64,000 nucleotides of DNA from Amylostereum areolatum (lineage: Eukaryota; Basidiomycota; Agaricomycetes; Russulales; Stereaceae): assembly GCA_012932865.1 (NCBI GenBank), contig SAXG01000017.1, forward strand, positions 62,001-126,000. The letters run 5' to 3'. Numbering within the stretch: the stretch's first letter is position 1; every line of letters begins with the position of its first letter. The notes beneath the pieces were generated by a model. The model was not told the DNA's origin and did no database searches. It saw only the letters and a program-made list of their open reading frames with translations. This document shows positions 35,202 through 49,400 of the stretch, piece after piece. The position numbers and the translations under genes were made by a program.

Positions 35202-36909
35202 ATGTCCCGTCTCCTCCTCTTCGCTCTCCCTCTCGCCCTCTCCCTCACCGCCGTTTCCGCACAGGGCGGCCAGACATGGTGCGTGAGCGTGATCTACGTC
35301 TGCCTAGCTGACGCTTGAATCCTTTCTGTCCTGTTATGCAGCAACTCCACGAGTCTCTGTCCGTCTTCGGCCCCCTGCTGCAGTGAGTACTTTCAACCAG
35401 GCCACAGGTTTTGGTTGCCGACAGCATTTAGGTTCTTTTGGGTTTTGCGGTGACGGAGAAGTGAGTTCATACCTGAGAATTCCCGTTGTGATACCCTCTG
35501 ACGACTACCTAGTTCTGCCTCGGCGGTTGTAATCCTCTCGCCTCCAACACACTCGACTCATGCAGACCCGCCCCCCTCTGCCAGTCCGCTACTGTGCGTC
35601 TCTTTCTGACCTTAGGACGGCAGTCTTCTCATTCAGATACGGCAATAGCACACGTTTGCGGACAACTCTCGAATCTTCTCAAACGCCACTCAGTTCGACG
35701 GCAATGCGACTGAATACGGTATGGAGCCTCGATTCCTTCCTGTTTGCGCTACCTTATACCCGATCGCAGACTGGGTCGTCAACACCGGTAACATCATGAA
35801 CACCAATTCCAGCGGTGGCGAGCTTGCTCTTCTTCTCACGGAGGACAACGGCGGTACTCGCATCTCATCAACCCGCTACGTTCACTACGGCACGATCACT
35901 GCTAGCAGTAAGTCCGCTGCTACCGATACTGCTCCTATCTCATATCGCCCATTGCTTGTAGTGAAGTCTACCCACTCTAAGGGCGTGGTCACAGCCTTTA
36001 TTACGATGAGCGGGATCAAAGACGAGGCATGTTTTTCCTGCGTTGCAGACATGCGCAAGATGTAATGATAAGTTATCCTCATATAGATTGACTGGGAGTG
36101 GCCAGGTGCGAATACCACGTCTGCTCAGACCAACTTCTTCTGGCAAGGCATAATCCGTAAGTCTGTCGCCTGCCTTTCCAAGTACGATGTTCACGTCTAA
36201 TCCTTTTACTTGAACTCTATGTAGCCGATCAGACTTCCGGTACGGCCGCGGGCGGCATCGACGATACGTCCGGGACATACCATGACTACACTGTACGTTC
36301 TCCATTTGCATAGGAAATGATCTATTTACTCAACCCATGGGAATAGATCGATTGGCAGCCTGAAACCTTGACGTTTTTGATCGACAATCAGGCAGTCCGT
36401 ACGGTCCACAAGGCCGACACAATTGATAACAACGGTGTGGCGCACTACCCATCTACTCCAGCCTCTGTCCAACTCAGGTATGATTTTATATGATTTGACC
36501 ATGTATCTCCTCACTAACATGCATGGAAGCGTGTGGCCCGCCGGTATCAACACCTCCGCACCTGGCACCATCGAATGGGCTGGGGGTCTCATCGACTGGA
36601 CTGACCCTGAATACACCGCTGCTGGTTAGTTTTTAGCCCAGTATGACTGCTATCCACCTCCTGACTGTGCCATAGGGCATTTCTATGCTCTCGTCAAGTC
36701 GGTTGACATTAAGTGTGCCGACCCTACCACACCGTCCGCGAACCAGACCTCCTACGTCTACAGCACAAATTCCTCCACAGATACCCCCTCGATCGCTTTC
36801 TCTAATGCCTCCATCCTTGTTGACGGATCTCTCATGCTCGCCGTTCCGTTTGCGGGCACATGGTGGCTCGTGGGTGCGTTCGTGCTCGCAGTCTCTGGCT
36901 TCTTCTAAG
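35202..36909 (+). CDS. CRH-type GH16 chitin-glucan transglycosylase with chitin-binding module
   Basis: Cell-wall enzyme of the Crh1/Utr2 family, which links chitin to beta-glucan. It begins with a signal peptide (MSRLLLFALPLALSLTAVSA). A Cys-rich hevein-like CBM18 segment follows: CPSSAPCC, FGFCGDGEFCLGGCN. The GH16 domain has GELALLLTEDNGGTRISSTR, the catalytic stretch DEIDWEWPG with its two acidic catalytic residues, then TNFFWQG, YHDYTIDWQPETLTFLIDNQ and SVWPAGINTSAPGTIEWAGG. The C-terminus is Ser/Thr/Asn-rich and ends in the hydrophobic run MLAVPFAGTWWLVGAFVLAV, fitting a GPI-attachment signal. About seven introns are present, all frame-consistent. Secretion and GPI anchoring are inferred from the two hydrophobic ends. 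Confidence 0.95.
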
Positions 36910-37181
36910 CTCGCAACTCCATCTACCATTTTCCCCTCGGGTTTCCTTGTTGATCACACATGCGGACTTTGGACATACAATTATACCATCATTGCCGATA
37001 TTTCTGCCCTGGGGGGCTGGTGCGAGTTGGTATCTATAGCATTAGGCCTCTCCCCATCGTTTTGTAATGTACATACTTTAGTACATGGAGTCAGTCAATG
37101 AGAAGTTTATCTCGTTCAAGAAGAGCCCCGACGAAAAAACAGCGATGCAGTCCGACCACAGTCCAAGCAGTGTACTAATGT

Positions 37182-40100
37182 CTAGCCCAAAGACTCGTCT
37201 GGGTCGATTATCACCGTATCCTCACCAACTAAACTATACCTCTGCCCAAATTCCTCCATCAGCTCCTCCGTCTCCGCCGTGACTGCTCGTAAAGCTTCTA
37301 CCCTTGTCCATGCCTTGGCCTCGCCTGCATCTTCCTCTCTCTCGCCCGGCAGCAACGGCAATGGATTTGCATAACCCATGGCTTGCTGCACAACGCGTAT
37401 GCGGCGATACGTCTCGCGCACAAGAACCGCCGATTGCACAGTAGCCGAGCGGGCGGCTTGCCACATACGCGCGTGCGGATGCATCTCCGTCCTACTGCCT
37501 CCAGGGGATACAGGAGCGCGGAAAAATGCGTCGGGGCTACGGACGGGACCAAGATGCACGATGCGAGCACCTGCGCCCGGCAGGTCGTCGGTAGAGGCGA
37601 GTGGACTCGCAAATCGCGCGTATCCTGGCAGACGATCGTCTTTCTGCGGAGTGTGAGGAAAGTCTGCGGATGGCATCGGTCGAAGTAACGGCGAGCCTTC
37701 CGGCGTAGGTCCCCCCGAATAGTAGCCTGATAGCCGTCTTGGTTTTGAAAAGACAGACAGTCGGCTTCGGGGGGATGGTGCCTGCTGCCGTCGAAGTTCC
37801 TGGTCAAGCGTCGCCGCATTGACCTGCATGAGGAGACGTAATTGGATGAGAAGGGGAGAACGATGTAGACAGGCAAACTCGAGCATCGACCACAGGAGAT
37901 AATCGACAATGCGAGGCTGGGGAAACTTGGTCTTTGTAGGGGAGCTGGTGCGAGAGCCTCCTAGGAAAGGGTTGAAATCGTCTATGCTCTGGGATCTCGG
38001 GGTCAGAGGCGATAGCGTCGGGGAAGGAGGAACAGAAGCATCGTGGGCTTGGAGTGCAAAGGCTGCATCGCCGCCCGCCAGGATGGATTTGATGAAAAGA
38101 CCGAGCTCTGCCCAGATGCCTGGCAACTTCGAAGAAATATCGTTCTCTGCGCGAAGCACGATGACCTTCACGATCTGCATGTAAATCGGGAGCAGAGTGG
38201 CGGCCGACGACTTCGGCGTGGAATCATGCTTGTCTTTCGAATTGCTCCGCTCTAGGTGCGCTGGTCCGCTTGCGCTCGTCTTCGTCGTCTTCCCGCACTT
38301 GGTCATGATCATCAACAGAAGGCGAGCCCACGCCCGCGCTGGTGCTTCCTTGCGCCATCGCTCCGTCCATCGCGCGTCGCGACTGATGTCCTGCGTTGAC
38401 GGCATGGCCAGGGAGAAGGGCAGCAGTACGCCGGCGAGGAAGTCGTAAGTAACCGGTTGTCGCTCGAGGACACCCATGATGTCGACATCCTGGAGTAATA
38501 TCGCCCGACACAGCAACTTAACCAAGGCTGGGCGAAACGCTAGAGTAGACACCATACCCTCCGAGGCCACGAAATCACACGCTTCGAGGCCGCGAACACA
38601 GAAGTCATTAACAATGTGTCTGGCAAAGACAGGGTTGTTCGCGTTGGTGGGCATCTCTGCTAACTCGGCAAGGACAGTAAGGACACCAGTAAAGTCCAGG
38701 ATACTGGCGTACGCTTTGTACACTGGAACGATCTCCTCGAAGACGTTGGTGATGTGCTTCTGGCGAAGGGGCTGCGCCCGAATGAGAAGGCTCCGGGAGT
38801 ACGTTGACATGAACGCCGCCACTCGTTGGTTGATGATGTCGTCGCTGTTGTTCATGACAATCTTCACGACATCCATAACCCTGCGCGTTATCTCCGGCAA
38901 ATGGGACCCTCCTGATCCCGTAAAGGCAGCCACTAGAGACAGGTATTCCAGTCTCATTTCTGCCAGGTCGCTGGGTGCACGAGACATTCCAACGAAGTCG
39001 TTCGCCAGATTGTCCGCTTCTGAAAATACCGTCCTAGAGTCATCGAGACCCGTGCGCAGCTGGGCTGCTTCCGGAATCTTGGCATTTTTGGCTGTGCTCC
39101 GTGAGATGAATATGAGACCCAAGGCTTCGATCCCGTCCCCGAGGGTAGATTGCGCGGCCTGGGAGGCATTGTACAGATGCGGGGCCATGTATCGCAAAAG
39201 GCGAAGGAAATATTCTGCTCGACGTATGCTGGGATCATGGCCGATGACGGTTAGGAAGAGGCGGACCATGTTGTCTGGAAGGAGGTTGGCCTCTTGGCGT
39301 TCGGGGACGGCGATCTCAACCCTGGGCCCATTGACACCATTGCCCCGCCTCAATAGAGAGAACAGAGCTTGAGGTTTCTCTTCGGCCGTATTGACGAGGA
39401 TGGCATCTCGTTCTTCTGCCCGATTCGCCCCATGGATACCAGCGTAGTCGTGTGCCGTCAGTGGCGCATTATCCTTTAGGGATAGAAACAACGAATGTAT
39501 GTGTTCGGACATCCACTCCTTGTCCAAGTCCGCAAATGTCATCATGTAGGACAAAATGTCAAAACTCTGGAAGACGAAGGCTTCCTCGTGAAGAGCGTAG
39601 AATCGATTGGTCGCGTATTGTATGGCCGCTCTGATGCCAATGTTCGCTTCGTTTTCTGCGTAGACTTTCATTACAGCGGGCATGAAGAGCGTGTAACCTC
39701 CGCTTGACATAAAGATTCGGCGGAAGCGAGTGCTCGCAATCATCAATGCTGACCAACGCAGACATGAGCGACGTCTGACGAGAATGCATAGAAAAACTGA
39801 CCTATGAGGACGTGAGCTACCATACCAATATCATCGCCGTGCGCTATCAACACTTGGTTCAATCCGTCCATTAAAATCGCAAGTTCGTTTCGGTCGTTCA
39901 AGTGACGGGGCAGAGACTTAAACACTTCCGCCACCAAAAGGACGTAGCTGCGGGATAGGAGTAGGGACTGTCCGGACAGCTCGGCGTCCGGAAGTGAATC
40001 TGGGCTTGAAGATGCCTTCCTGGCCACAAAGGCGTGCAAGTCTGTCTGAGGCCGTTCTCCGACATCGCGATAGGAAGGCAGTACTAATCGTGTCATATTC

Positions 40101-43100
40101 TTCCTGATGGCCTGGACATCTTGGGGGTTCCGTCGTAGCATGTTCAGGAAAAGGATGTTTTGAGCAACTCGTATCATCGTCATGTTAGACAGATGCTCGC
40201 GAGCATTCGCCCACTTGCTACCCGCTGCCTCGTAAAGGGATCGGGGAAACATGGCGCCCACAGGTGCCGACGGCGTGAACCAAAACGAGCCCGACGGAAC
40301 AAGAATAGACTCCACTTTTGCGCGGCGGATATCCCGAATGGACATGGTGCTGACCTGCGTGGACAGGTCTGACAGCAGCGGGATTGTGTGGGCAAAAGCG
40401 CTGAGGGGCGAATTCTCCCGTCTCGACGACATCTTCAAAAATCCAGTGATATTGTTGAAAAGGTGGTGCGCCATTGCAGGCGGTAGGGGATGTTGTACGT
40501 GTAGGAACGACCGCAAGACTGAAACTGCATGTTGGATGCTCTCCTCACCTTCGGTGAGAGCATCTAACGCTGGCCGCGTCAGGAGAGCAGGGTCTTCCTT
40601 CATAAGGTCCAATATAGCGCTTCGAGCAGCACTAGCCACGGAAAAATCTGGATCGCCAGCCAAATGCGCCAGGTCGGATAACAGTGACGCAAGGGGTGGG
40701 ACGAAGATAGGACGACGTTTCACTGGATTGTGGGAAGATGCGGCTGGAAGTAGAGCTAAACTTAAGTCCTCTCCTGACGGGGATCGGGAGATAGGGGGAG
40801 CAGGGGACGTGCCCATACTATCCTGACGGTCCATCTGAATACCTGGGAGGAGAGAAAGGGGCGTCCGGATTAGCTCCTCTTTCTGGTCTATCGCCTGGTC
40901 ATCTAGGTGCCATCCAATATCTGCAAGTCTTTTTCGTAGCTCCAGAGGAATGACGGTCCCATTGGCTGCCTTGATGGCATCGAGCTTTTCTTCGACGATG
41001 AAGGTGCTGGACCCAATGTCAGTGGCCATGAATGCATTTGGTGCCCGCGCCAGTTTGAACGGTCTCCGGTGTACCTTGTCGGTGATGAACTTTTGCGACA
41101 GAAGTTGAAAGCGCCAACCGGCCAGCAAGCTCATACGTCTCGCCCCCTGTCGGCGAATAATCGCCTGAGGGCTGCAGGAAAATCAGGACAAGTGGTAGGA
41201 GCCCCCAAAGGACATCTGGATGTACCTGGTTAGGTCTTCCCGAATGAGTTCCGCCATGCGGGGAGTTTTCTCCATGCTTTGCATGATCAAAAAAGTGGCC
41301 TGTGCGCCAAAATGTAGGTCAGAGAGTTGCGCTTGGCGGGAAATGGGAATGCACGCACGGGAGCATGAACTTCCGATGTTGGCCCAGATAGGCAGCCACG
41401 CCAGAGAAACGGATCCAATGAATTGAATTCATCTCCCGTCAACAGTCCAGATACGGCAACAAGAAGTTGCAAGCAGTTGTATACGATACCCTTGCGGAAC
41501 ACTTCGAGCAGTTGGCCGCGCCGCTGTAAGAAGCTGGACGGGTTGGCGCTATCATCATTGTTCGCAGCTGAACCGCCGGGTTCGGATCGTGTAGGGGTCG
41601 ATTTGGATCCATTCTTGCGCTGTAATGACACGTACGTATCAGGCAAAAGGAACACGGGTGATGAGAGCGGAACTCGTGCCTTGGATGTGGCGTGGCTAGC
41701 TTCTTGAGCTTCGGTGTAAAACCACGATAATTTTGCAATCTCAGTCGCCGTTTCATCGGTCTGCGACGGTGAATCTTGTATATCTTGCCGAGTAGTCCAC
41801 GCGATAACACGAGGTAGCCAGAGAGCACTGGAAGCTATGAGGATGCGAAGGCTGGGAGCGAAGAAGTCACCTACGCCTTCAGAGATCTCACGAATAGTCT
41901 GACCTCGAGAAAGAGAACTGTCAACAGTATTCGTTGGGACTCGGGAAGCGTAGCGCTCTTCTCCTGTCAAAATAATCAGTACGAAGCAAGCGTCACGTCG
42001 CCAGGCCGTGGGCCTACCATCGCAGACAAGGCTGCGCCAACTTTATGTTCGAGCGCAAAGAAAAACCGTGCCTTGGCGGTGAGAATGGCTTCAGACACCT
42101 GTCACCGAATTGGCGTCAACGATAGGGAAATATCACACGTACAACGCACCTGACCTCGTGGTTCTTGTGCAACAGACTGAACATGGGCAATGAATTCCGT
42201 CAAGAGAACGAGCTGTCCCATCCGTACTTTCCTTGGCGCGCTTGGGCTGTTCCCCACACTCATGAAAACGACCAAAAGCATCTCCACGTCGCTTGTCCAG
42301 AAATCAGGGTAGAACCGTGCGAGAACTGCGATAAGCTGCAGATGATGAACGATGGTGGCGTCCTTGGTTGCTGCGGCACAGGCGAAAAGCGGCTTGTAGA
42401 ATTGCTGCGGGTGCGATTGCGATAGAGTTGCCAGTAGCTTGGTCAGCGGTTGGAATGGATACGACGGAGGGTCTTGTACCAAGCGCTGCACAACCCGATT
42501 ATCAGGCCCGCAAAGATTCGAGAGCAACCGAGATACAAACCTCATAAAGCGCGGGAAGAAACGATGTCGAGATAGGTGCCCGTACACCTGGAGGAAGAGT
42601 TTCCACGAGGGTCGTCAATAACAATGCAACGGAGGGCCAAGTTTCATTCTTGATCTGCACGAAAATGAGTTTCAAAAGTAATGTAGTAAATCGCATGGCA
42701 TACCATATGTCGCAAGGCAAGTTCGAGCCCGGACTTCCATAGGCCGCCTTCGCTGCACCAATGTATGATATAGGTCTGAAGGTCATGTTGTTGAACCGCG
42801 TCGTCCATGCAAAGCATCCGTAGAGCTATCCGTGCAACAAATGACCGACACTCAGGGGCCTCGGCATCGTCCAAAATATTTGCCTGTGGCACTAGATGGT
42901 TTTGGAACAACTGACGGGTGGCGTATGCTTGACCAGGACGTAATGGACTATCGAGTGGGGGGAGAAAGTCGAGGATGGATTGAGCTAAGCGTCCAACCAC
43001 GCGGGAGAACAGTGGAATCAGACGGGCTGGAAGAACTCTTTCTCGAGTGCTGACCCGCCAGAAGTCCTGATTTCGACCCGGTCAATACGCGCCGGTCCAT

Positions 43101-44633
43101 GATTCCGCTGAAACACATACCTCGGCCATATACTGTACTATGGTTGGTTTGCTGGATTTAGCATCGAGCTCTAGACATGCGGACAACGCTTGGGCGACAA
43201 CACATTCTTTGATGAGTCCGTCATCGTCGTGTGAAGCGTCGACCCCATAATCAGTTTTGACGAGGGATGGTTCAAGATCTCCGCATGCACCGTGCATCGC
43301 CCCAACAATAAGTTCCCGCACGTAGTCAACTTCCTCGTGTGTATTGGGTTGAGATGACAGAGCGGCCTGGAGGGAGAACAAAGCTTGGAGTAAAGTCTGC
43401 AGAACAAAGGGTGAATCCGCTCTGAATGTCACTCCAGGAGCGAAGAGACCGGAAGAAAGGACTCCTAAAAGTCGTAGGCGGACCATCTTCGGAACCGTAG
43501 GAGGGTGTGCGGCTTTGCAACACCAAAAGCAGCGCTGTAGCTCTGCCTGTCGAGCAATCAGCGGGGATCAAGAATCCAACAGAAGAGAAGCGTACCTCAT
43601 TGGAAACCGATGGCCATGTCTTTACAATGGTTTCAAAGGTTTCGATTGACTCCAAACGGCGTTTCTCCACGTCCGGCGTGACGGAAGAGTCCAAGAAAGG
43701 CATCAGCAAAACAGAAAGAACCTCCGTTTCGTAAGGCAGGGCATCCTGTCTTGGTCGCGGTCCATCCGACGGAGCAGAGGCATAATGAGATATAACCGTG
43801 GAAAGCGAGCTTGAAGGAGGAAGACCGGTCGCCGTCGGTACAGATTGGAGTGACGGAGGACGTCGAAGCCCAAACCTAGCCTGTGGAAGATTGGTGGTGC
43901 TCGATGCCGCTGAACCTGGGATGGATGTCACTGTGGACATAAAGGTTCGGTTAAACGTGGTAGTGGGCGCAGGCGCATCACGGTCTCTCTTCAGCACTCT
44001 TTGCTCCCCCTGGCGTGCAATCAAACACGCCCTAAGGATATCGTCTCCAAATGCCCGCGATTGGTCGGCAGACACCTCTTGTGCTTGCTCGACCACCTGT
44101 TTGAAGCCAATTCGTGGTAAACGAAACTGCTTTGGGGTGGAGGGTCGAGGAGGAAGCGTCGCCTGTGCTGGTGGAGCTGTCGTGGTTGGGGACGCCTCGG
44201 TCGGACTTCCGCCGGCAGGAGGCATCACTGCCTTCCGAAGAGTCTCCCATCGACGCAGGCTTGGAGATGTGGGTGTCTCGTCTGAGGCGATAGAACCCGA
44301 TGAAAACAGAGACGCTTTCTTTAGCGGGCGAGGTTTAGATCTCTTCGTCGTCGTTGTCATGTAATCGCCCGAGGACGAGGATGGTCCTGGAGGGGGAGAG
44401 AAAGGGCGTCCCTCTGGTTTGGGGGAATCAACTAGTCTGACGCCTGTCCAACCAGTCTGTCCGGAATAGTTGGCCGTTTCTTCGTCGGATTGGGGCCCAA
44501 TAGGCTCTGAAGCATGGCGTTCGATGGGAAAGTCAGAGAGCACGCTCCTTAGAGATGAGGAATCTGAGAAAACGCGTCCCTGTAGTGGGCGACTTCCGGA
44601 TGGTCTCTTCTTTGGATCGGGTCTCGAAGCCAT
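37182..44633 (-). CDS. Very large conserved fungal protein, possibly UNC80-like
   Basis: One gene of about 7.4 kb, giving more than 2000 residues. It starts MASRPDPKKRPSGSRPLQGR with a Ser/Pro-rich disordered N-terminus of about 300 residues. The rest is mostly helical repeat-like sequence (for example FVARIALRMLCMDDAVQQHD, AILTAKARFFFALEHKVGAA, VGDFFAPSLRILIASSALWL). A distinctive block is SLLAGWRFQLLSQKFITDK, HRRPFKLARAPNAFMATDIG and PLELRKRLADIGWHLDDQAI. It ends RYSLVGEDTVIIDPDESLG. The block resembles, from memory, fungal proteins assigned to the UNC80 C-terminal domain, which in animals belongs to the NALCN channel complex. The alternative is a Furry/Tao3-like scaffold, but I do not see its hallmark N-terminus. 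That it is one real gene is well supported; its name is not. Confidence 0.75.
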
Positions 44634-46468
44634 GTAAACGAAGAGGTTGCAGGTTCAAATGAACTAAGAGTGCTATTTGAGGATCTCGGCATAACGTTAA
44701 GAGAGTCTCACGACAAAGTATTGAATATAGATGCTTACCTCGAGCGCAGGGGGAACTCCAGGTTTGACCGTGACGCAGACGGCCCGGCAAGTTCAAACTA
44801 AGTAAGGAACAATGTTGCAACAATGAGGGTCGGCGTGGCAAGCTCGGACCACGCGCAGATGCGGATTTGTATCTGCATGTAGTTGCAGTATACGTGATCT
44901 ACGTTTGCAGGACGATACAGAGGTTGAACGTACGTGGAAGAGAATTCGCAAGTTTGTCAAGACGGTGTTCGGTTCACCGTTCGAGTGGTCATTGACTCAT
45001 TGTCAGGTATAATTGATTACGTGATCCACGCAACGAACTTGCGGTAATCGCCGGGGCCATTGTTCCCAGCGCGACTTCCAGCTTCCCTACCGGTCAATCG
45101 AAGACTCAGACAGCCCAGCTATACGATTATTCCAAGTCAACGCGTCTTGTTCCGTTCTTACACGCTTCTTCCACTGCAATGGCTTCTGTGCGTCGTCCCC
45201 CGAGAGCCCCATTCCTTGCTTAGCTTTCGACTGGTGGTTGTCGAGCCAACGCGCCGCAATCTTCTTCGTTACTCTCCGAGGCAAACGAGATAACCGCGAC
45301 CGTCCTCAAACTCAATCGCATGTAGTACTGTTTCTAGGGCGCATCGCAAGCTCAACGTTTAGATTCCGGCCAAACGAAGTCCTCCAAGGGAACCGCAGGC
45401 CGGCCTACCATCTGCATAGCCCCGCCGCGACCGTGTCGCTCAAGCCTGGTGTGCAAACTTCAAGCTCCAAAGTTCAAACTGGATCAAAGTATAACACAAT
45501 GGTCGGGACACGGCTTACTCCGTCTGGATTCCATGCTAGCTGCCACCTGCTGCCACCGCAAGTGCGGAACCACCGGAAGACCACTATGCTCCGATCAAAG
45601 AAGCTTCTCGGAGACATCGTGGGCACATGGGCACAGACGCAAATACAAGGGACGCTAGCAAATTGCTTACCACCGTGCGGGCTAAGTTTGTATGCACGGA
45701 TGCGTATGACATTCTAGCAGCGTGCGCTCGGGCAATTTACGGGGAATGCGGATCATGGAACAGTGTGAAGACGCAGACAGGTACGTGCGTGAGAGCTCGT
45801 GAGAGACAGGAACGGTATGACGAGCATTGTACTCCTGTCAAGCCCCGCACTTACTCATCGAACTGGCAGGATAAATGAACATTCGACAGAGAAGGTCAGA
45901 TGGTGGACGCGGACGGTTCCCGGGCTGCTGCGAGTCTGCGAGAGGAGAAGAGGACAGCATGTGTGACGACCACGCATGGGTTCGGAGGGCCTGGATGGGT
46001 ATAGACGAAAAGTGGAGAGGATTCCCATGGAGAGGAACGCGAGGAGGAACACGAGGAGGAGAAGCGGATCTTCCACTGGAGCTTGAAGCTTGGGCGCTCC
46101 ACCGCGACGGCAAGTCCTCGTGCTTCTCGTATCTTGTGCGCCAGTGCCACATGGGAGTGCTCACCATGGTCGTGCTTCATTACGGTGGCAGACGCCCGAA
46201 GGCGCCACATCTCGACGTGCATTTTCGCCCAACTTGGGCCTCGGTCTTCCCAACTATCCCAACTCCCATCTGGTCCGTTCGCACTCGCACCCAATGCTTC
46301 CGACGCGATAAGCCAAATATATGGCTTCGGGCGCCAACGACCGGTCACATTTCGCTTCCTTTTCTTATATACCATGTCTCCCTCTTTTTCGTTTTCCGTC
46401 CCTCCGCCTCCCCTGCGTGAGCCGACTCGCTCCCCGCGTCCGCACATCTCCCCTCGATTGTGCTCGCC
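44634..46468. other. Divergent intergenic region
   Basis: About 1.8 kb between the very large gene (-) and the OPT transporter (+). Several short open frames, none with a motif. A small unseen gene cannot be excluded around 45060-45880 on +. Confidence 0.45.
46366..46371 (+). promoter_or_regulatory. TATA-like box of the OPT gene
   Basis: TATATA about 100 nt before the ATG at 46469. Confidence 0.4.
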
Positions 46469-49400
46469 ATGTCCGAGTACACTGCCGACCAGAAGCGCAC
46501 CTCCGACCCCGACCTCGATGTCGAGAAGGGCTCTATCAGAGACGACGTACGCTTTCACCCCCATCTTCCCATTCTCGCTTCGCTCACCACTTTATCAGGT
46601 CGAACCCGTCGCCGACTTCGAAGAGGAGGACCCCAACTTCGATCCTAGTGCCGTCGCCTTTGAAGACGATTCGCCTTACCCAGAGGTCCGGTCTGCCGTC
46701 GCCAATACCGACGATCCCGAGATGCCCGCAGGTACTTTGCGTGCATGGGTCATCGGCTTCCTCTGGGCCATTCTCCTTCCCGTAAGGCTCTACAACCACA
46801 AATTCATGCCATCGCTGTCGCTCATCTCTTTTTTTCTTAGGGTGTCAACCAGTTCTTCTTCTTCCGTTTTCCGTCGGTCACTGTCGGCCAGGTACCTCGG
46901 TTTTAAATATTAACTTGGCGCATACACGCTAATTCCGCCCCATAGCTCGTACCGTTACTGTTGTCTTTCCCCGTCATGAAAGCTTGGGCTCGGTTTATGC
47001 CTCACGTCCGTATTTTCGGCGTCCAGCTCAACCCAGGTCCGTTTACCGTCAAAGAACATGTTATCGTCAACGTTATGGCCACCGTCGGCAGCATTTCCGC
47101 TTACGCTGTAAGTTCTGTCGGTCATCGGCTCACCATACTCGTTCATTTATCGCATTGCAGACGGACATTGTTGCGGTTCAGCGTGTGTTTTACAACCAGC
47201 AGACGCCCTTCGGCTGTAAGTCGAAATCTTGTTCTCCCGTTGACGCGTGCGCTCATGACCTGGCAGACCAGTGGATGCTCGTCATGTCGACGCAACTCAT
47301 TGGATTTTCCATTGGTGGCATCTGCAAACGTTTCCTCGTCGCGCCGCCGTCCATGATTTGGCCCGTCAACTTGGTTACCGCAACACTTTTCAACACTCTA
47401 CACGGAAAAACTACGGCCGGGAGTGAGGCCCGTGGGGGTATGTCTCGCGAACGGTTCTTCCTCTATGTGTTCTGCATCTATATTGTGTGGAGTAAGTGTT
47501 AACGGTCTACCAAGGGGTAATCTTTTACTGACATGTGGGTGTATGCATATAGACTTCGTACCCACGTACTTGTTCACGGCGCTCAGCTTCTTCCCTTGGG
47601 TTACGTGGATCGCGCCAAATAATATCAAGGTGAACCAGTTGTTCGGCACATCCAGCGGATTGGCTATGAGTTTAGTCACTTTTGACTGGGCTCAAATTGC
47701 CTACGTGCAAAGCCCGTACGTCCTGTTATTTCCTGTTTCATCGGCGTGAGCTTACCGGCTTCGATTTGCAGTCTGCCTGTCCCATGGTGGGCCCTCGCTA
47801 ACATCGGGTTCACTGTCGTGTTCTTCTATTGGTTGATCGTCCCCATACTCTACGTAGGACTCAACTTTTATCAGTACACCATCCCATGACTAACCATTCC
47901 ACCCCAGTACACCAACGTTTGGAACGCCCAGTACATGCCCTTCATCTCTAACAAGGCGTTCGATAACACTGGTGCTCACTACAACGTCACTCGCATTCTC
48001 ACGGCAACGGGCGAGTTCGACGAGGCGGCATACAAAGCCTACAGCCCACTCTTTCTTCCGTACGTGTTATGCTAGTCGACGAGTCGATACGGTGTTTATT
48101 CTTCCAATTTTCCAGGGTGGCCTTCGCGATGTCTTACGGTCTTTCCTTTGCTTCCATCACGGCCATTGTCGTCCACGTATTTTTGTATTACCGCAAGCAG
48201 ATCTGGGTTCAAGCCCGTCGCTCCATGAGCGAGCAACCCGATATTCACGCGCGTCTCATGGCCGTGTACCGCGAAGTGCCAGAGTGGTGGTATGCTCTCA
48301 TCTTCGGTGTGTCTTCTATGTTTGAAAAAGTACGATCAACGGCACTGAAAGGATGTACAGTTGCGATGTTCGCGTTCGGTATCATTGTTATCGAGGTCTG
48401 GGATACGGGGATGCCCGTTTGGGCCTTCATCATAGCCCTTATTTTCTGTACGTTGCCTGCAGTCCACTCACCTCCACCCATCACTAACCTGACTCTTGTG
48501 CAGCGTTCTTCTTGACGGTCCCCATCGGTATCATTCAAGCTATCACCTCCAACCAGCTTGGTCTCAACGTTATTACTGAGTTGATGATCGGGTACATGGT
48601 TCCCGGAAAGTACCTTCCCATGATGCTTTTCAAGACGTGGGGTGAGTCTTCTGAAATTCTTGCGCTTGACACCTGCACTTGACCTCGTTTCGTTGATAGG
48701 ATACATCACCATGACTCAAGCTTTGCAGTTCGCGCAAGATCTTCAAGCTCGGACACTACATGAAGGTTCCGCCGCGCCAGATGTTCTGGTGCCAAGTCAT
48801 CGCCACCATCGTTTCCGGTACCGTGCAGCTCGCCGTCCAAGCCTGGATGTTCACCAACATCCAAGACATGTGCTCTGCGGATCAGCCTGACAACTTCATC
48901 TGTCCGAGCACGTCCGTTTTCGGCACCGCTTCCTGTCATTGTTAGTGCCTTCTTCCCTCCGCGCATATTTTATACTGATGATCATCGGGTGTGCTTTACA
49001 CAGTGGGGTGTCATCGGCCCCCAACGCCAGTTTTCCCAAGGCCAAATCTACTACGGCCTCGTCTTCTTCTTCCTCATCGGCGCCGTCCTGCCTGCGATCC
49101 AGTACGCGCTGCACAAGAAGTACAAATGGTCCATCCTCAAGTACGTCAACTGGCCGGTCATCTTCTCCGGGACGGGCTTGATGCCGCCCGCGACGCCGCT
49201 CAACTTCGTGCCCTACGTGATCGTCGGCTTCATCTTCAACTACGTGATCCGTCGCCGTCACTTCTCCTGGTGGGCGAAGTACAACTGTACGTCTCGTCTC
49301 CCTTGCTTTCTCTCCTCGGGCGAGGGAAGGAACTGACGGAACGCGCGCAGACGTCTTGTCCGCCGGGTTGGACTCGGCCTTCGCCATCGGCACGATCATC

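Noticed and set aside
38476..39372. 298-residue plus-strand open frame
   Set aside because: Antisense to the very large minus-strand gene, whose frame there is continuous and more protein-like.
44634..46468. Candidate small gene at 45060-45880 (+)
   Set aside because: The open frames overlap without splice logic and show no recognisable motif.
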